Shown here: piece by piece, positions 63,289 through 64,000 of the stretch | Layout of the letters: each line of letters opens with the position of its first letter | Position numbering within the stretch: position 1 is the stretch's first letter | Assembly: GCF_014356525.2 (NCBI RefSeq) | Contig: NC_052505.1 | Location: forward strand, 8,124,171-8,188,170 | Origin: Nilaparvata lugens | Lineage: Eukaryota > Arthropoda > Insecta > Hemiptera > Delphacidae | Length of the DNA: 64,000 nt | Direction of reading: 5' to 3' | Made by a program: the position numbers and the translations under genes | The notes under the pieces: model-generated | What the model was told of the DNA's origin: nothing | Seen by the model: the letters and a program-made list of their open reading frames with translations, nothing else | Database searches by the model: none

Positions 63289-63455
63289 AGGTGCGTACAG
63301 ATATACGCGCCGCGAACATGAGCAATTCACTTTTAATCAGCTGACTATATCTGTATTTTCACAGAAACGGTATAAGATATAGATATAAAAAGCTTGGCAT
63401 CAGCTGATTAAAAGTGAATTGCTCATGTTCGCGGCGCGTAAATCTGTACGCACCT
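63289..63455. mobile_element. MITE, 167 bp, TTA target duplication
   Basis: Terminal inverted repeats of about 50-60 bases begin AGGTGCGTACAGAT and include CGCGCCGCGAACATGAGCAA. Flanked on both sides by TTA (63,286-63,288 and 63,456-63,458). A 3-bp TTA/TAA duplication is characteristic of PIF/Harbinger-type transposition (family knowledge). No coding capacity. Confidence 0.88.
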
Positions 63456-63458
63456 TTA

Positions 63459-64000
63459 TGAGACTGCTAAACTACAATATGAGCATGAGTAGCCGTGTAG
63501 AATCATACACGCGTCACTGACGCTATGTCTTCGCTGAGGAATATCAGCTACTGAGGGGTGGGAGATCATTGTTGCGGAAAAGGTCCTGGGATTTTTATCA
63601 CGCCAGGCAAAGGATTCCAGAAATGCTGGAAAAATTTGTAAACCAGATTGTAGTTGATTCGGCGGCATTCAAGTGGAAACGTCTGAATCGAGACCATTCA
63701 TTCGTGCATCTATTATGAAAAACTCTGGTGACTGGAAAAGCTTTTCACACCCCCGCTCCATCAACAAGCCATCACGTGGTGTGAAGGCAGTCATTCAACT
63801 TGTCAAGTGGATGCAGATCCCTTTCCATCACGTTCCCTCTTTCCCTATTCAATAGCATCAGGTTGAGCAGTTTTAATTCCCCTAAAACAAGCCATAACTT
63901 TTAAGACCTCAACAGTTTTTTTTTTTAATTAAAGAGGTCTTATGGTTCACATTATTTCAGTTCAAGTTTTTTTCTTCTGAAACCAGTTAACAAATATCGT
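63459..64000. other. Right-edge stretch
   Basis: Moderately GC-richer, with overlapping short frames on opposite strands (63,456-63,668 minus, 63,673-63,855 plus). None resembles a known protein. Nothing else seen. Confidence 0.4.

Noticed and set aside
1..64000. CRISPR array, prokaryotic operons, riboswitches
   Set aside because: No regular repeat-spacer arrays or gene clusters; spliced gene and SINE/LINE content indicate a eukaryotic nuclear genome.

Overview
This 64 kb window is AT-rich, intron- and repeat-dominated nuclear DNA from an animal. The only confidently recognised cellular gene is a split ARL13B-type ciliary GTPase on the minus strand. The density and style of repeats (MITE-like foldbacks, tRNA-derived SINE relics, a CR1/L2-like LINE, long microsatellites) fit an insect. 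My best guess is a hemipteran, perhaps a planthopper, but that is inference and no database was searched. There is no bacterial operon, CRISPR array or rRNA.

Layout. 1-11,400: six exons of the ARL13B-like gene (about 11,390 down to 2,370) give residues 1-263 with a complete GTPase domain and coiled coil. The C-terminal exon or exons were not found with confidence and may lie left of the window. Its introns carry foldback elements, several roughly 100-bp tandem duplications and a GC-richer patch that looks like an LTR-type relic. 11,600-42,500: gene-poor DNA with a MITE close to the ARL13B start, a tandem pair of a dispersed repeat family (called family H here, 12,957-13,972), SINE relics at 19.6, 20.3 and 36.5 kb, a long (TTC)n tract at 25.7-26.0 kb, a terminal-inverted-repeat element at 29.4-30.1 kb and an RTE-like tail near 30.8 kb. 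42,544-57,607: a large direct segmental duplication (copy 1 42,544-47,863; copy 2 53,237-57,607) separated by about 1 kb of unique/foldback DNA and by a 5'-truncated, multiply frameshifted LINE (48,877-53,236, minus). 57,600-64,000: gene-free DNA with another family H copy (60,375-61,407) and a clean MITE with a TTA target duplication (63,289-63,455).

How parts relate. ARL13B acts in primary cilia as an atypical Arf-family GTPase; nothing else in the window appears to work with it. The most informative structures are historical: the LINE's truncated 5' end coincides with the start of duplication copy 2, and copy 1 alone carries a family H insertion and a retroposon tail, so these events can be ordered. 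Family H has a 5'-terminal/3'-subterminal inverted repeat and a 3' hairpin, which resembles Helentron-type non-autonomous elements. I found no convincing new functional system. Boundaries of degenerate repeats are by eye.
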